Assembly: GCA_902614065.1 (NCBI GenBank)
Contig: CACMJT010000004.1
Location: 62,001 to 126,000 of the forward strand
Length of the DNA stretch: 64,000 nt
Source of the DNA: an uncultured Bacteroidota bacterium
GTDB taxonomy: Bacteria > Bacteroidota > Bacteroidia > Flavobacteriales > Flavobacteriaceae
Direction: 5' to 3'
In this document: positions 8,777-19,144 of the stretch, piece by piece
How the letters are laid out: every line of letters begins with the position of its first letter
Numbering within the stretch: position 1 is the first letter of the stretch
Made by a program: the position numbers and the translations under genes
The notes under the pieces: generated by a model
Database searches by the model: none
The model's input: the letters and a program-made list of their open reading frames with translations, nothing else
Told to the model about the DNA's origin: nothing

Positions 8777-10149
8777 TTATTGGAAAAATTACAATCTCTA
8801 CTGTCTTGGTTTACGGAAATGTAGGTTTCTTCAATCTTTTCATTCATCCATTTTTGGATAGTGCTAAGCTGTTTCTCTTTCATGGCAAGGTCTTTTATCT
8901 TCAAAAAATCTTTTGAGTAATCAGCTACGTGCTCGTCAAATCTATTACTAATTTTTATCAATTTATAACTCTTATTTCCTGTACGGTCTTCCTCCAATAA
9001 TGGTGCCGAAATTTCGTTGTCTTTCAGTCTTTGAATTTGATTGTAAAGTACGGGGTCAATTTTGGTTAACTCAAACCGTGTATCACCAGTTGTCGGGTTA
9101 ATTAGGACTCCACCGTTATTCTTTGTAGTTTTTTCGTCAGAAAATGATTTTGCTGCCTCTTCAAACGTGAGTTCTTTATCATCTATTCTTTTTCTAATCA
9201 GGTCAATTTTATTTTTGGCTTCAATCAATGCATAATTTGAAACTTCAGGAATTAGCAAAATATGTCTAACATCTATTTCTTGTCCACGAATTTTCTCAAT
9301 CTTTAAAATATGCCAGCCATACTCTGTTTCGAAAGGTTCAGAAACCTGCCCTTCTTTAAGTCTATATGCAACATCTCTGAATTCTTTTACAGTTCTAGGT
9401 CTTTTTCTATCTAAGGTTAGTTTTCCACCCATTGGTCTTGTACCAGGGTCTTGAGAATACAAAATTGCCTTAGTGGCAAAACTTGAACCATTAACAACAA
9501 CATCATTTCTAATAGATTCCAATCTATCAACAATTTTTTTCTTATCATCATCGCTAACTTCTGGCTTAACCACAATTTGGGAGATTTCCAATTCCGCTCC
9601 AAAAATAGGCAAGTCATATCTAGGAATATTATCATAAAAACTTTTTACTTCTTCCGGCGTAATTTCAATTTCGTCTATGATTGTTGATTGCATTAGTTGA
9701 GCCAACTGATTAACCTTATTTATCTCAAACAGTTCTTGTCTAAATGTTTGTTCATCCTTTCTTTTGTAATATTCAAGAACCTTTTCTATACTCCCAAGTT
9801 GTGATGTAAAATATTCAATACTCTGATCAACATAGCTTTGAATTTGTTGATTGTCAACCTCTAAACTGTCTTGCTCAGCATGATGTGCATATAATTTATC
9901 TTCCATTAATTTTCCCAATAAATTACACCTATCGAGATTTTCAGTGGAAACTCCTTGCGATTGAAGATCGATAAGGGTCTTATCAATGTCTGAATCCAAA
10001 ATAACAAAATCTCCAACTACTGCAGCAACACCATCTATTTTTATCTTTTTAAAATCAGAATTTGAATTGCTCTGTCCGTGAAGGGAGATAACAAAAAGGG
10101 TAAAAAATAATAAGCAGGTTTGATTGTAGAACGATAATATTTTATTCAT
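8761..10149 (-). CDS. SurA-like periplasmic peptidyl-prolyl isomerase, two PpiC domains
   Basis: A periplasmic chaperone/isomerase likely assisting outer-membrane protein folding. The 462 residues begin with a signal peptide (to about residue 27, LHGQSN). A SurA-N-like helical region follows, beginning AAVVGDFVILDSDIDK. Two parvulin domains come next: one around 180-275 (RPMGGKLTLDR, YGWHILKIEKIRG) and one around 278-380 (IDVRHILLIPEV, NNGGVLINPTTG). The GWHI element shows the first domain is a conventional parvulin; the second is more divergent. Its ATG overlaps the 3' end of the lipoprotein gene upstream by 8 bp, and its 3' end overlaps ccsBA, so the three form one unit. Confidence 0.88.
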   Translation of the reverse strand: MNKILSFYNQTCLLFFTLFVISLHGQSNSNSDFKKIKIDGVAAVVGDFVILDSDIDKTLIDLQSQGVSTENLDRCNLLGKLMEDKLYAHHAEQDSLEVDNQQIQSYVDQSIEYFTSQLGSIEKVLEYYKRKDEQTFRQELFEINKVNQLAQLMQSTIIDEIEITPEEVKSFYDNIPRYDLPIFGAELEISQIVVKPEVSDDDKKKIVDRLESIRNDVVVNGSSFATKAILYSQDPGTRPMGGKLTLDRKRPRTVKEFRDVAYRLKEGQVSEPFETEYGWHILKIEKIRGQEIDVRHILLIPEVSNYALIEAKNKIDLIRKRIDDKELTFEEAAKSFSDEKTTKNNGGVLINPTTGDTRFELTKIDPVLYNQIQRLKDNEISAPLLEEDRTGNKSYKLIKISNRFDEHVADYSKDFLKIKDLAMKEKQLSTIQKWMNEKIEETYISVNQDSRDCNFSNKWLKK

Positions 10150-10948
10150 TTTCTAAGACTTCTTTCTCAATTTTTTTTAAATAATTAACTTTTTTCTTGT
10201 TAAGTAAAATTTCTGATAATCGATCTTGAATGTATTCAATTGGCGAGATTTCAGAAACCATTTTTTTATCATTAACTTTTATCAAATATACATCCAAAGA
10301 GTCCTCTTTGACAAAATATAAATTGTTTTTAACAATTCTTTTAATTTCATCTTCGCTAAGTACTGGTATTTTTCGAAAAAATAACTCAGAATTAATCCAA
10401 GTTGAATCCGATAAGAAGTAGTTTGAGATTTGAATCGATATCGAGTCAAAAAATATTTTATCTTGGGAATTAAATCTTCTGAACCTGCGCTTTATTTCTC
10501 GAAGGTTATAATTCTTATTATTTAATTTTACATATCTAGCCTTTAAAATATCATTAGAAAGAAGGAAATTACCAATATTTTCATTGTAATAATTTTGAAT
10601 CTCATCATAAGTAACAATTGTGTCGTTATTGTTCCTAAGCAATTTAGACCTGTATTTATCAATTATTAGTTCTTCATAATAATTATTAGTGCTATTCTTT
10701 ATTTCATTAATTTCTGATTCAGTAAGATTTATTTCTGCTTTTTCGAATAAGGATTTTTTAACAATCCAATTACTAATGAAATTCTCTACAAATTCAATAG
10801 AATCAGATTCACTTATATTGAGAGGAACCACATCAGCCAAATCACTTTTTTTAAGCTCAGATTCCCCTATCTTAGCAACAATTGAATCGTCTTTAACATC
10901 CCTAATGTCACAAGCAATTAATAATATTATAAAAAATAAAAATCTCAA
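10142..10948 (-). CDS. Lipoprotein related to the SurA N-terminal chaperone region
   Basis: About 268 residues beginning MRFLFFIILLIACD, with a lipobox-like cysteine at residue 13, so it is probably a lipoprotein. The start codon is TTG at 10948. The region after the lipobox, DSIVAKIGESELKKSDLADV, resembles the start of SurA/PrsA-type chaperones, and it is followed by long charged helices and a YYNENIGNFLLS segment. I see no full parvulin catalytic domain. It overlaps the SurA-like gene by 8 bp and lies 1 bp from the guaB stop, in the order guaB, lipoprotein, surA. A role as a periplasmic folding factor is inferred from this pairing. Confidence 0.7.
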   Translation of the reverse strand: MRFLFFIILLIACDIRDVKDDSIVAKIGESELKKSDLADVVPLNISESDSIEFVENFISNWIVKKSLFEKAEINLTESEINEIKNSTNNYYEELIIDKYRSKLLRNNNDTIVTYDEIQNYYNENIGNFLLSNDILKARYVKLNNKNYNLREIKRRFRRFNSQDKIFFDSISIQISNYFLSDSTWINSELFFRKIPVLSEDEIKRIVKNNLYFVKEDSLDVYLIKVNDKKMVSEISPIEYIQDRLSEILLNKKKVNYLKKIEKEVLENE

Positions 10949-10949
10949 T

Positions 10950-12443
<1,494 letters not shown>

Positions 12444-12445
12444 CA

Positions 12446-12453
12446 CAAATATA
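12446..12453 (-). promoter_or_regulatory. Bacteroidetes -7 promoter element for guaB
   Basis: On the minus strand the sequence is TATATTTG, a perfect match to the TAnnTTTG -7 box used by the Bacteroidetes primary sigma factor. It is 23 bp upstream of the guaB ATG. The -33 region is only T-rich, with no clear TTTG at the right spacing. Confidence 0.55.
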
Positions 12454-12475
12454 GTCTTTTTAAATTAAAAAAGAT

Positions 12476-12709
12476 TTAGTAAGAGTTCCAAGAAAAACAC
12501 AACATTCCAGATGCAGCACTGCCTGAATTAGGACATGATGGTTTTTTATAGTTTGAACAATTTAGACAATCTGACATTTTTGAAAAGGCTTTCTTAATTG
12601 AGTGGTCTTCACATACATTATCGATCTGAACAGAAAGATTATGTTTAACACACTTTAACGACTCAACAAGATTTTCGCAATTTAAACAACTATTAACCGA
12701 CTTAATCAT
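12476..12709 (-). CDS. Small cysteine-rich protein, probable zinc binder
   Basis: I do not recognise this family. The 77 residues contain eight cysteines: C8, C11, C20, C33, C48, C51, C59 and C71, with histidines at 23 and 36. Two similar blocks stand out, CLNCENLVESLKCVKH near the start and CLNCSNYKKPSCPNS near the end, so the protein looks like a duplicated CxxC-C module with a CEDHS linker. Such spacing suggests two structural zinc sites. There is no signal peptide, so it is likely cytoplasmic. It stands alone between guaB and fbpC, 53 bp from guaB's start. It is small, but the organised cysteine pattern makes a chance ORF unlikely. Confidence 0.7.
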   Translation of the reverse strand: MIKSVNSCLNCENLVESLKCVKHNLSVQIDNVCEDHSIKKAFSKMSDCLNCSNYKKPSCPNSGSAASGMLCFSWNSY

Positions 12710-12774
12710 AAACTTTAATTTGGGTAAATGTAAGTAGTAAAACCTTTAGAATGAATTTAAATTAGGATTTGTAA

Positions 12775-13740
12775 CTAATTTGTAAAAAATGTGCTGCAAC
12801 TTGAATCAAACTCAAGGACATCTTTTTGATTAAAGTCTAAATATATTTTGGAACCAATTTTTAGGGGCTTATCATTGAAAAAACACCATGTGAAGTCATT
12901 TACTGTGGCTCTTATTTTATATTCTTTTCCAAAAAATTGAGATTTGACCACACTAGCTTCGTATGCAGATTTTTTTGAGACAAAAATATTTTCCGGCCTG
13001 ATGTAATAAGTTTTATTTTTTAAATTTAACTGATTCAAATCACCAAGAACTTCAGCACAATAACAATTGACTGGACTACAATACATTTTGACGGGCTCAT
13101 CAAACTGTTGGAGAACACCGGCTTTAAAAATTAGAATTCGGTCGGATATATTGAATGTATCGGATATATCGTGAGTAACAAAAATTGTAGTGATCCGAGA
13201 CTCTTTTATAATTCTATAAATTTCATCCTTAATTTTGGTTTTAATATTTGAATCCAAGTTACTGAAAGGCTCATCTAGCAGTAATAGATCAGGTTTTCTA
13301 ATGAGTGAGCGTGCGATACACACCCTTTGTTTTTCACCACCAGATAACTCATGAGGATATCTTTTTTCCAAACCATTAAGGGCTGTCAAATTCAATAACT
13401 TAGTTAGCTCATCATCGTCAATTTTATTTAAATTAAATTTAATATTTTCAGATACATTAAGATGTGGAAATAAAGGATTGTCTTGAAAAACAAAACCAAT
13501 TTTTCTTTGATTTGCCTCTACAAACTTGTTGTAATCATTCAATAACCTTCCATTAAGTTCAATTAGTCCGGAATCAATATTTTCTAACCCTGCTAAACAT
13601 TTCAGAAAGGTGGTTTTTCCTGAACCGCTTTCGCCAATAAAAGAAATAATCTCACCTTTTTTGAGAGAAAAATTAAGTTTCTTTATGACAGGCTCCTCAG
13701 CGCCATACGACTTACATAAGTTTTTTACATTAAGAAACAT
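12775..13740 (-). CDS. fbpC: Ferric iron ABC transporter ATP-binding protein
   Basis: This is the ATPase of an Fe3+ importer. The 321 residues have Walker A GESGSGKTT, Q-loop FVFQDNPLFPHL, signature LSGGEKQR, Walker B LLLLDEP and the H-loop VTHD. After residue 235 comes a short TOBE-like C-terminal regulatory domain (NKTYYIRPENIFV). The set is typical of the FbpC/FutC group, which also resembles molybdate and sulfate ATPases, but the neighbouring two-domain permease and tyrosine-rich binding protein favour iron. It overlaps the permease gene by 11 bp. Confidence 0.9.
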   Translation of the reverse strand: MFLNVKNLCKSYGAEEPVIKKLNFSLKKGEIISFIGESGSGKTTFLKCLAGLENIDSGLIELNGRLLNDYNKFVEANQRKIGFVFQDNPLFPHLNVSENIKFNLNKIDDDELTKLLNLTALNGLEKRYPHELSGGEKQRVCIARSLIRKPDLLLLDEPFSNLDSNIKTKIKDEIYRIIKESRITTIFVTHDISDTFNISDRILIFKAGVLQQFDEPVKMYCSPVNCYCAEVLGDLNQLNLKNKTYYIRPENIFVSKKSAYEASVVKSQFFGKEYKIRATVNDFTWCFFNDKPLKIGSKIYLDFNQKDVLEFDSSCSTFFTN

Positions 13741-15316
13741 CTATATCCTTGTTTAAGGTGTACTTTAAGATTATTAACATAACCGTACCCAAAAATACAA
13801 TAGCAAATGAATATATTGAAGATCTAGCTAACATTTCTTCAACTGCAAATTCATAAGTTTGGGTAGCTAGTGTATCAAAATTAAACGGTCGTAATATTAG
13901 AGTAAGTGGCAAATCTTTCATGATATCTACAAAACACAGCAAGAATGCAATTATTATTGCTGGGCGATTAATTGGTATGTAGATTTTATTTAAGATCCTC
14001 ATGGTTTTTAAGCCTAAACTTTGGGCAGTTTGATCAATAGATTCTGGTTGCTTTTCAAAGCTTGATTTAATTGGTGAAATGCCTACGGCCATGTACCTTA
14101 CAACATAAGCATATATTAAAACTAAAAATGATCCAATCATCAAAATATCTAATTTGGTACCAATAGCAGTAAAAAAAATTATAAAAGCTATACCGATAAC
14201 TGCACCTGGCATTGCATAACTTAGAGAAACTGCATCACCCAATATTTTGTTTAAACGAGATTTAGACATCCTGTTTATGAATTGAATTATTATTGATAAA
14301 ACAATAATGAAAAAACTTGCTATGAGAGCAACAAAAACAGTATTTCCTGTTAGATTTAACACATCAAAGAAATCATGATTCAATGATTTATTAAAAATGT
14401 TTTTCAGCATGTGAAACAATGGAACTACAAATCCAAAAACAATTGGAACCAAGCAAACAAAATTTAATATGATGTATTTTATTGTTGAATTTGGAAAATA
14501 TGTTCTTGCACCAGAATTTATTGCATAGTTGAATTTGTACTTACTATTAAAGTATCTCTCTAAAATGAAAAATAATGCTACAATTATAAATAAAAAGAGT
14601 GCAAGTATAGATGCTGTTTTTATATCAACCATAGGTCCCCATGCTCTAAATATACCGCTTGTATATGTATTTACCCCAAAATAATTCACAGCTCCGTATT
14701 CATTTAAAACTTCCATCACAATTAAGAAAAGTCCAGAAAAAATTGCTGCTCTAGAAATAGGTATCACGATTTTAAAAAAGGTAGATAATTCAGATAAACC
14801 CAAAGTTTTAGATAAATTAATATACGATGTCCCAATTCTAGCAAAAGCAATCCTACATGTTGTATAGACGTAAGGGTATAATGATAATGAAAGTAGAATC
14901 GAGAGAAACTCAATCTGCAAGTAATCAATATTAATTATTTCAGCAAATTTTGGTGAATAATTTCTAAAAAAAGTTTGAACTGGTCCTGTAAAACTTACTA
15001 TGTCACTGTATGTAAAGGCCATAATGTAAGTAGGTATAGCAAGGGGCAAGTATAACAGAAGGTCATATACTTTTCTCAACTTAAAATTTGTTGTACTAAT
15101 AAACCAAGCTGGTAAAACCCCAAAAATCAATGAAAAAAAGATGGTCATTAAAACAAGTTTAATTGTATTTAATGAATAATCAATAAGTAAATAATCCCAT
15201 AGATAATTAAAATTATCCAAGTTGATACCACCAATACTAAATATGAGTGAAACTATAGGAATAGTTAAAAATAAAGTTATCAGTAATAAGACAACTAATT
15301 TCTTTTTTGAACCCAA
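13730..15316 (-). CDS. fbpB: Ferric iron ABC transporter permease (double-length FbpB type)
   Basis: The inner-membrane channel of the iron importer, 528 residues with about twelve membrane helices in two homologous halves. Each half carries an EAA-type loop contacting the ATPase: KTLGLSELSTFFKIVIPISR in the first and QSLGLKTMRILNKIYIPINR in the second. This fused two-domain form is the usual FbpB/FutB architecture. The start is a TTG at 15316 (MGSKKKLVVLLL), 12 bp after the binding-protein gene. Its stop overlaps fbpC. Confidence 0.9.
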   Translation of the reverse strand: MGSKKKLVVLLLITLFLTIPIVSLIFSIGGINLDNFNYLWDYLLIDYSLNTIKLVLMTIFFSLIFGVLPAWFISTTNFKLRKVYDLLLYLPLAIPTYIMAFTYSDIVSFTGPVQTFFRNYSPKFAEIINIDYLQIEFLSILLSLSLYPYVYTTCRIAFARIGTSYINLSKTLGLSELSTFFKIVIPISRAAIFSGLFLIVMEVLNEYGAVNYFGVNTYTSGIFRAWGPMVDIKTASILALFLFIIVALFFILERYFNSKYKFNYAINSGARTYFPNSTIKYIILNFVCLVPIVFGFVVPLFHMLKNIFNKSLNHDFFDVLNLTGNTVFVALIASFFIIVLSIIIQFINRMSKSRLNKILGDAVSLSYAMPGAVIGIAFIIFFTAIGTKLDILMIGSFLVLIYAYVVRYMAVGISPIKSSFEKQPESIDQTAQSLGLKTMRILNKIYIPINRPAIIIAFLLCFVDIMKDLPLTLILRPFNFDTLATQTYEFAVEEMLARSSIYSFAIVFLGTVMLIILKYTLNKDIDVS

Positions 15317-15328
15317 TTTAAATTTAAT

Positions 15329-16351
15329 TTATTTCCAGCCAGATTTGTCAAATATACGAATTGCTTCATCTCTTCTCGAACCCAATATGTTTAGGTCTAA
15401 GTCATCCATTTTGAATTCACCCCATTCTTTAACAATATCGTTAGGACTAATTGAAGGATTAACTGAATACTCATATGTATTATTGACATATGTTTTTTGA
15501 GCTTCATTTGATTGCAAATATTTAATCAATTTGATTGCGTTTTCTTTATTTTTTGAATTTTTTGTTAATGCAATCCCAGAAACATTAATATGAGCTCCTC
15601 TTTGATTTTCTTCCTGATTAGGAAAAAAAACAGAAACGGATTTTCCAGCATTTAGTTCTTCTTCATTTTTCGATGACAATAAGAGTCCTATGTAGTATGA
15701 GTTTACGATTGCTACATCACCTTGTCCAGCAGCAATAGCCTTAACTTGGTCCCTATCATTTCCTTTTGGATCTCTTGCAAAATTTTTAACAATTGCATCT
15801 GACCATTTTTGAGTTTCCTCTATACCAAGATTTGCAACAAGTGAAGACATCAAAGCTTGATTGTAAGAATTTGACGATGATCTAACTAAAATTCTATCCC
15901 TCCATCTCTCGTTGGCCAAATCTTCATATGTTGATAACTCACTTTTATTTACCCTTTCTTTGCTGTAAACCAAAATTCTAGATCTGTATGTGACAGGAAT
16001 CCAAAAATTATTTTTATCTAAAAGAACTGGATTTATACCTGGATTAATTATATCACTATTAATTTTTTGCAGAAGCCCCATGTTTCCGGCTTGCCATAAC
16101 TTACCCACATCAACAGTTATAAACAGATCAGCTTCGGTTTTATCACCCTCGTTTTTGAGCCTTTGTATTAATTCGTCAGCATTTGCTTTTGTTACATTAA
16201 CTTTAATTCCAGTCAATTTTGTAAAGTTTTCATATTGTAACTCATCCACTGCATAGTGTCTTTGACTGTAAAGGTTTACCTCCTCCACCTCCTTACTAGA
16301 TTCGCAAGAAAAAAAGATCGCTATAAATATTAGGTAGGTTATTTTTTTCAT
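15329..16351 (-). CDS. fbpA: Ferric iron-binding periplasmic lipoprotein
   Basis: The substrate-binding protein of the iron importer, about 340 residues from ATG 16351, which gives MKKITYLIFIAIFFSC with a lipobox cysteine; the track start is five codons earlier. The mature start VNLYSQRHYAVDELQYENF matches the FutA/FbpA opening, in which a tyrosine and histidine help bind Fe3+. The paired tyrosines in NSYYIGLLLS match the tandem Tyr iron ligands of the family. ADLFITVDVGKLWQAG is the usual hinge-region phrase. The gene heads fbpABC and diverges from a TonB receptor across a palindromic operator, so uptake across both membranes is probably co-regulated. Confidence 0.92.
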   Translation of the reverse strand: MKKITYLIFIAIFFSCESSKEVEEVNLYSQRHYAVDELQYENFTKLTGIKVNVTKANADELIQRLKNEGDKTEADLFITVDVGKLWQAGNMGLLQKINSDIINPGINPVLLDKNNFWIPVTYRSRILVYSKERVNKSELSTYEDLANERWRDRILVRSSSNSYNQALMSSLVANLGIEETQKWSDAIVKNFARDPKGNDRDQVKAIAAGQGDVAIVNSYYIGLLLSSKNEEELNAGKSVSVFFPNQEENQRGAHINVSGIALTKNSKNKENAIKLIKYLQSNEAQKTYVNNTYEYSVNPSISPNDIVKEWGEFKMDDLDLNILGSRRDEAIRIFDKSGWK

Positions 16352-16403
16352 AAAAAAGTTTGGCACGAAATTAAAAAATTGAGTTAAAAAGAAAAAATTA
16401 TTT

Positions 16404-16426
16404 TTATTTAGACTAAATCTAAATAA
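16404..16426. promoter_or_regulatory. Perfect palindromic operator, probable iron-repressor box
   Basis: The sequence TTATTTAGA-CTAAA-TCTAAATAA is a perfect inverted repeat with 9-bp arms and a 5-bp centre. It sits in the 128-bp gap between fbpA and the TonB receptor, a few bases upstream of the receptor's TATGTTTG -7 box, where it would cover the -33 region. The TTAG...CTAA ends recall DtxR/IdeR-type boxes, while position and size also suit Fur. A near-copy lies upstream of hemA. Confidence 0.7.
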
Positions 16427-16431
16427 TTTAA

Positions 16432-16439
16432 TATGTTTG
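16432..16439 (+). promoter_or_regulatory. Bacteroidetes -7 promoter element for the TonB receptor
   Basis: TATGTTTG followed by CA matches the TAnnTTTG consensus and lies 41 bp upstream of the receptor ATG. It follows the palindromic operator by 5 bp, so repressor binding there would block polymerase. Confidence 0.6.
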
Positions 16440-16479
16440 CATCAAATTAATGTAGAGCTAGAGACTTAATACACAAATT

Positions 16480-18666
16480 ATGAAACACTACATTTACACC
16501 CTATCCCTTATAATCTGCCTAAATTTAAATTCTCAAGAACCAAAACAAATTAACGACTCAATTATTCCACTTGATGAAGTTATAATCAAAGGAAATACTA
16601 TTTTAGGTAATAAATTTGTTGCCAAGAATCGTACAGGAGCAGCATATTATCTCTCAACAGAAGAACTTGCTCAATTCGACTATACAGATATTAACAGGGC
16701 CTTAAGTAAAATTTCTGGTATTAACTTTTATGAAGAGGATGGTTTTGGTCTTCGACCAAATATCAGTATTAGAGGAACCTCCCCGGAAAGGAGCTCAAAA
16801 ATAGCTATTATGGAAGATGGTATATTAATATCGCCAGCACCATATAGTGCATCATCAGCATATTATTTTCCATCCGTTGCCAGAATGCAAGCTATCGAAG
16901 TATTAAAAGGAAGTAGCCAAATACAATACGGACCTTACACAACAGGTGGTGCAATCAATTTTGTTTCTACTGAAATACCACAAAAGTTTCGAGGTAAGAT
17001 TAGCACAAGTTATGGAAGCTTCAAGACAGGTCAAACACACGCAACCATTGGTAATAGCTCAGAAAAATTTGGATATATGTTTGAAATTTTAAATTATAAT
17101 TCAGATGGATTTAAAAGCCTGAATGAAGATTTGAACACAGGTTTCGATATTAATGAAATAACATCTAAAATTAAATTTGTTCCCAAAACCACTAATACAG
17201 ATCAAAGCTTTGAGCTTAAATTCCACACATACGATGAAATATCAAATGAAACATATTTGGGATTAACTGAAACTGACTTTCAAAAAAATCCTTATTTACG
17301 TTATCCTGGTTCAGAAAAAGATAAAATGAGTGCAGAACACGAACAGTATGTTCTCACGCACGAACTTTTTGTTAATGAAAAAATCAAAATTACTTCAAAT
17401 TTCTATGAAAATAGGTTTAAAAGAAATTGGTACAAACTTGATGATGTAGTGCATGACAACAATTCACAAAAAATTTCGAAAGTAATTTCAAATCCTTCTC
17501 AATATCCAGAACATCTAAAAATTTTAAGTGGTGAACTAGATTATGAAAATGCACTGAAGGTTAAAGCAAACAACAGAGAGTATATTTCTAGAGGAATTCA
17601 AACAAAAATTGATTATCACTGGTATGGTAAAAATGAGTCATTTAATGATTTAGAATTAGGTATAAGAATACACTATGATGAGGAAGACAGGTTTCAGTGG
17701 GAAGATATTTACAACATTAATAATGGATTTATGGCACTAGAAAGTTATGGCGAAAAGGGATCTCAAGGTAATAGAATTAGTTTTGCTAATTCATTTGCAT
17801 CTTATATCATGTATAAGTATAAATTTAAAGGCTTAACCATATCCCCTGGCTTAAGATATGAGTCAATCAAGCTGGGAAGAGATGACTTTGGCAAATCAAA
17901 TCCTCTTAGAAACATTGAAAGTCTTTCAACACGTGAAAATAAGGTTTCAGTGCTTATTCCAGGTTTAGGTTTCAACTACACATTTGGCAATAATTTATCT
18001 GTTTTTGGTGGAATTCATAAAGGCTATTCGCCGCCAGGTAGCTCTGATGGCCAAAAAGCAGAGGAAAGTGTTAATTCTGAATTGGGAATAAGGTTTTCTA
18101 CAAAAAAATTAAATGGTGAGATTATAGCTTATAGAAATGATTATAGCAATTTGTTAGGCAATGACTTAGCAGCAACTGGTGGATTTGGTGAAATGGATCC
18201 CTTCAATGCTGGTAAAGCTTTAGTTAATGGTTTTGAAGTACTGTTAAATACCTCGATTTCAAAATATATTCCGATTTCCTTCTCATACACTCTAACAGAT
18301 GCAAAATTTTTAACAAGTTTTGGCAGTACACAAGATATTTGGGGTGAGGTCAATAATGGTGATCAAATACCTTACATTCCTAAACATCAGTTCAGCTCTA
18401 GTTTAAGTTACAGGATTTCTAAACTTGATATTAACTTAAATGCAAGTTATAATGGAAAATTTTCCACACTAGCAAATGGAACAGAAGAAATAAGCTCATA
18501 TTTAATATTGGATTTATCTATGAAATATAGAATCAAAAAAGACATATTCCTAAAATCAAAAATTCTTAATCTTTCAGATAAAAAATATGCAGTTTCAAAA
18601 GCTCCAGCAGGTTTAAGACCTGGTCATCCATTTGGAATTTATACAGGGATTGAATATAAATTTTAA
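16480..18666 (+). CDS. TonB-dependent receptor, FecA-like (ferric citrate/siderophore)
   Basis: An outer-membrane gated channel of 728 residues. A signal peptide (MKHYIYTLSLIICLNLNSQ) is followed by a plug domain at about 28-160 with LDEVIIKGN, RALSKISGINFYEEDGFGLR, ISIRGTSPERSSKIAIMEDG and IEVLKGSSQIQYGPYTTGGA. The beta barrel runs to a C-terminal phenylalanine (GIYTGIEYKF), as required for barrel assembly. Plug wording is closest to Fe(III)-dicitrate/FecA-type receptors, consistent with the divergent Fe3+ ABC importer. No FecR/FecI pair is adjacent, so regulation is more likely by the palindromic operator than by a signalling cascade. Confidence 0.9.
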   Translation: MKHYIYTLSLIICLNLNSQEPKQINDSIIPLDEVIIKGNTILGNKFVAKNRTGAAYYLSTEELAQFDYTDINRALSKISGINFYEEDGFGLRPNISIRGTSPERSSKIAIMEDGILISPAPYSASSAYYFPSVARMQAIEVLKGSSQIQYGPYTTGGAINFVSTEIPQKFRGKISTSYGSFKTGQTHATIGNSSEKFGYMFEILNYNSDGFKSLNEDLNTGFDINEITSKIKFVPKTTNTDQSFELKFHTYDEISNETYLGLTETDFQKNPYLRYPGSEKDKMSAEHEQYVLTHELFVNEKIKITSNFYENRFKRNWYKLDDVVHDNNSQKISKVISNPSQYPEHLKILSGELDYENALKVKANNREYISRGIQTKIDYHWYGKNESFNDLELGIRIHYDEEDRFQWEDIYNINNGFMALESYGEKGSQGNRISFANSFASYIMYKYKFKGLTISPGLRYESIKLGRDDFGKSNPLRNIESLSTRENKVSVLIPGLGFNYTFGNNLSVFGGIHKGYSPPGSSDGQKAEESVNSELGIRFSTKKLNGEIIAYRNDYSNLLGNDLAATGGFGEMDPFNAGKALVNGFEVLLNTSISKYIPISFSYTLTDAKFLTSFGSTQDIWGEVNNGDQIPYIPKHQFSSSLSYRISKLDINLNASYNGKFSTLANGTEEISSYLILDLSMKYRIKKDIFLKSKILNLSDKKYAVSKAPAGLRPGHPFGIYTGIEYKF

Positions 18667-18708
18667 AAAGTAGCTAAAAACTTTAATTTTGTCTTTATCG
18701 TTTAAATA

Positions 18709-19083
18709 ATGGGCAAAAAAGAGATTATAATTGTTGACGGTAAATGTGTATTATGTAATTCTATCACAAAATGGCTTACAAAAAAAGATAAAAATAAAAT
18801 CTTTGAGATTGCCAGTTTAGAGAGTGAATATATCAAAAAAAACTTTCAAAATATATATAATGTTGATTCCGTAGCAGTGGTAGATTCACTTGGAAATGTT
18901 TTTCAAAAAAGCTTGGCGATATTGTATATTTTAAAAAAAATAGATAAACTATTTTGGATACAAATACTAATAAGACTTCTACCGTTATTTCTTACAAACT
19001 TTTTTTACGATCTAATTGCTAAGACCAGATATAAAATATTTGGTAAATATGATCAATGTATGATTAATAATAATGATTACTAA
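18709..19083 (+). CDS. DCC-family thiol-disulfide oxidoreductase (DUF393)
   Basis: A 124-residue protein with the family's N-terminal DxxCxxC motif, seen as VDGKCVLCN, followed by an aromatic/hydrophobic region that in other members forms an amphipathic or membrane-associated helix (FWIQILIRLLPLF). Predicted to be a thioredoxin-fold thiol oxidoreductase; no substrate is known for the family. It lies 42 bp after the TonB receptor on the same strand, and a hairpin follows its stop. A link to iron uptake is only positional. Confidence 0.82.
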   Translation: MGKKEIIIVDGKCVLCNSITKWLTKKDKNKIFEIASLESEYIKKNFQNIYNVDSVAVVDSLGNVFQKSLAILYILKKIDKLFWIQILIRLLPLFLTNFFYDLIAKTRYKIFGKYDQCMINNNDY

Positions 19084-19106
19084 AATTTGGTTGGTAACAT
19101 AAATTA

Positions 19107-19144
19107 AAGAAACCCGAACAAAATACATCTTGTTCGAGTTTCTT
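19107..19144 (+). terminator. Strong hairpin after the DCC-family gene, probable terminator
   Basis: AAGAAACCCGAACAA pairs with TTGTTCGAGTTTCTT across an 8-base loop, 14 of 15 pairs with one C-A mismatch. It begins 24 bp after the stop of the DUF393 gene and separates it from hemA. There is no clean U-run, so termination may be Rho-assisted or the stem may protect the 3' end. Confidence 0.6.
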
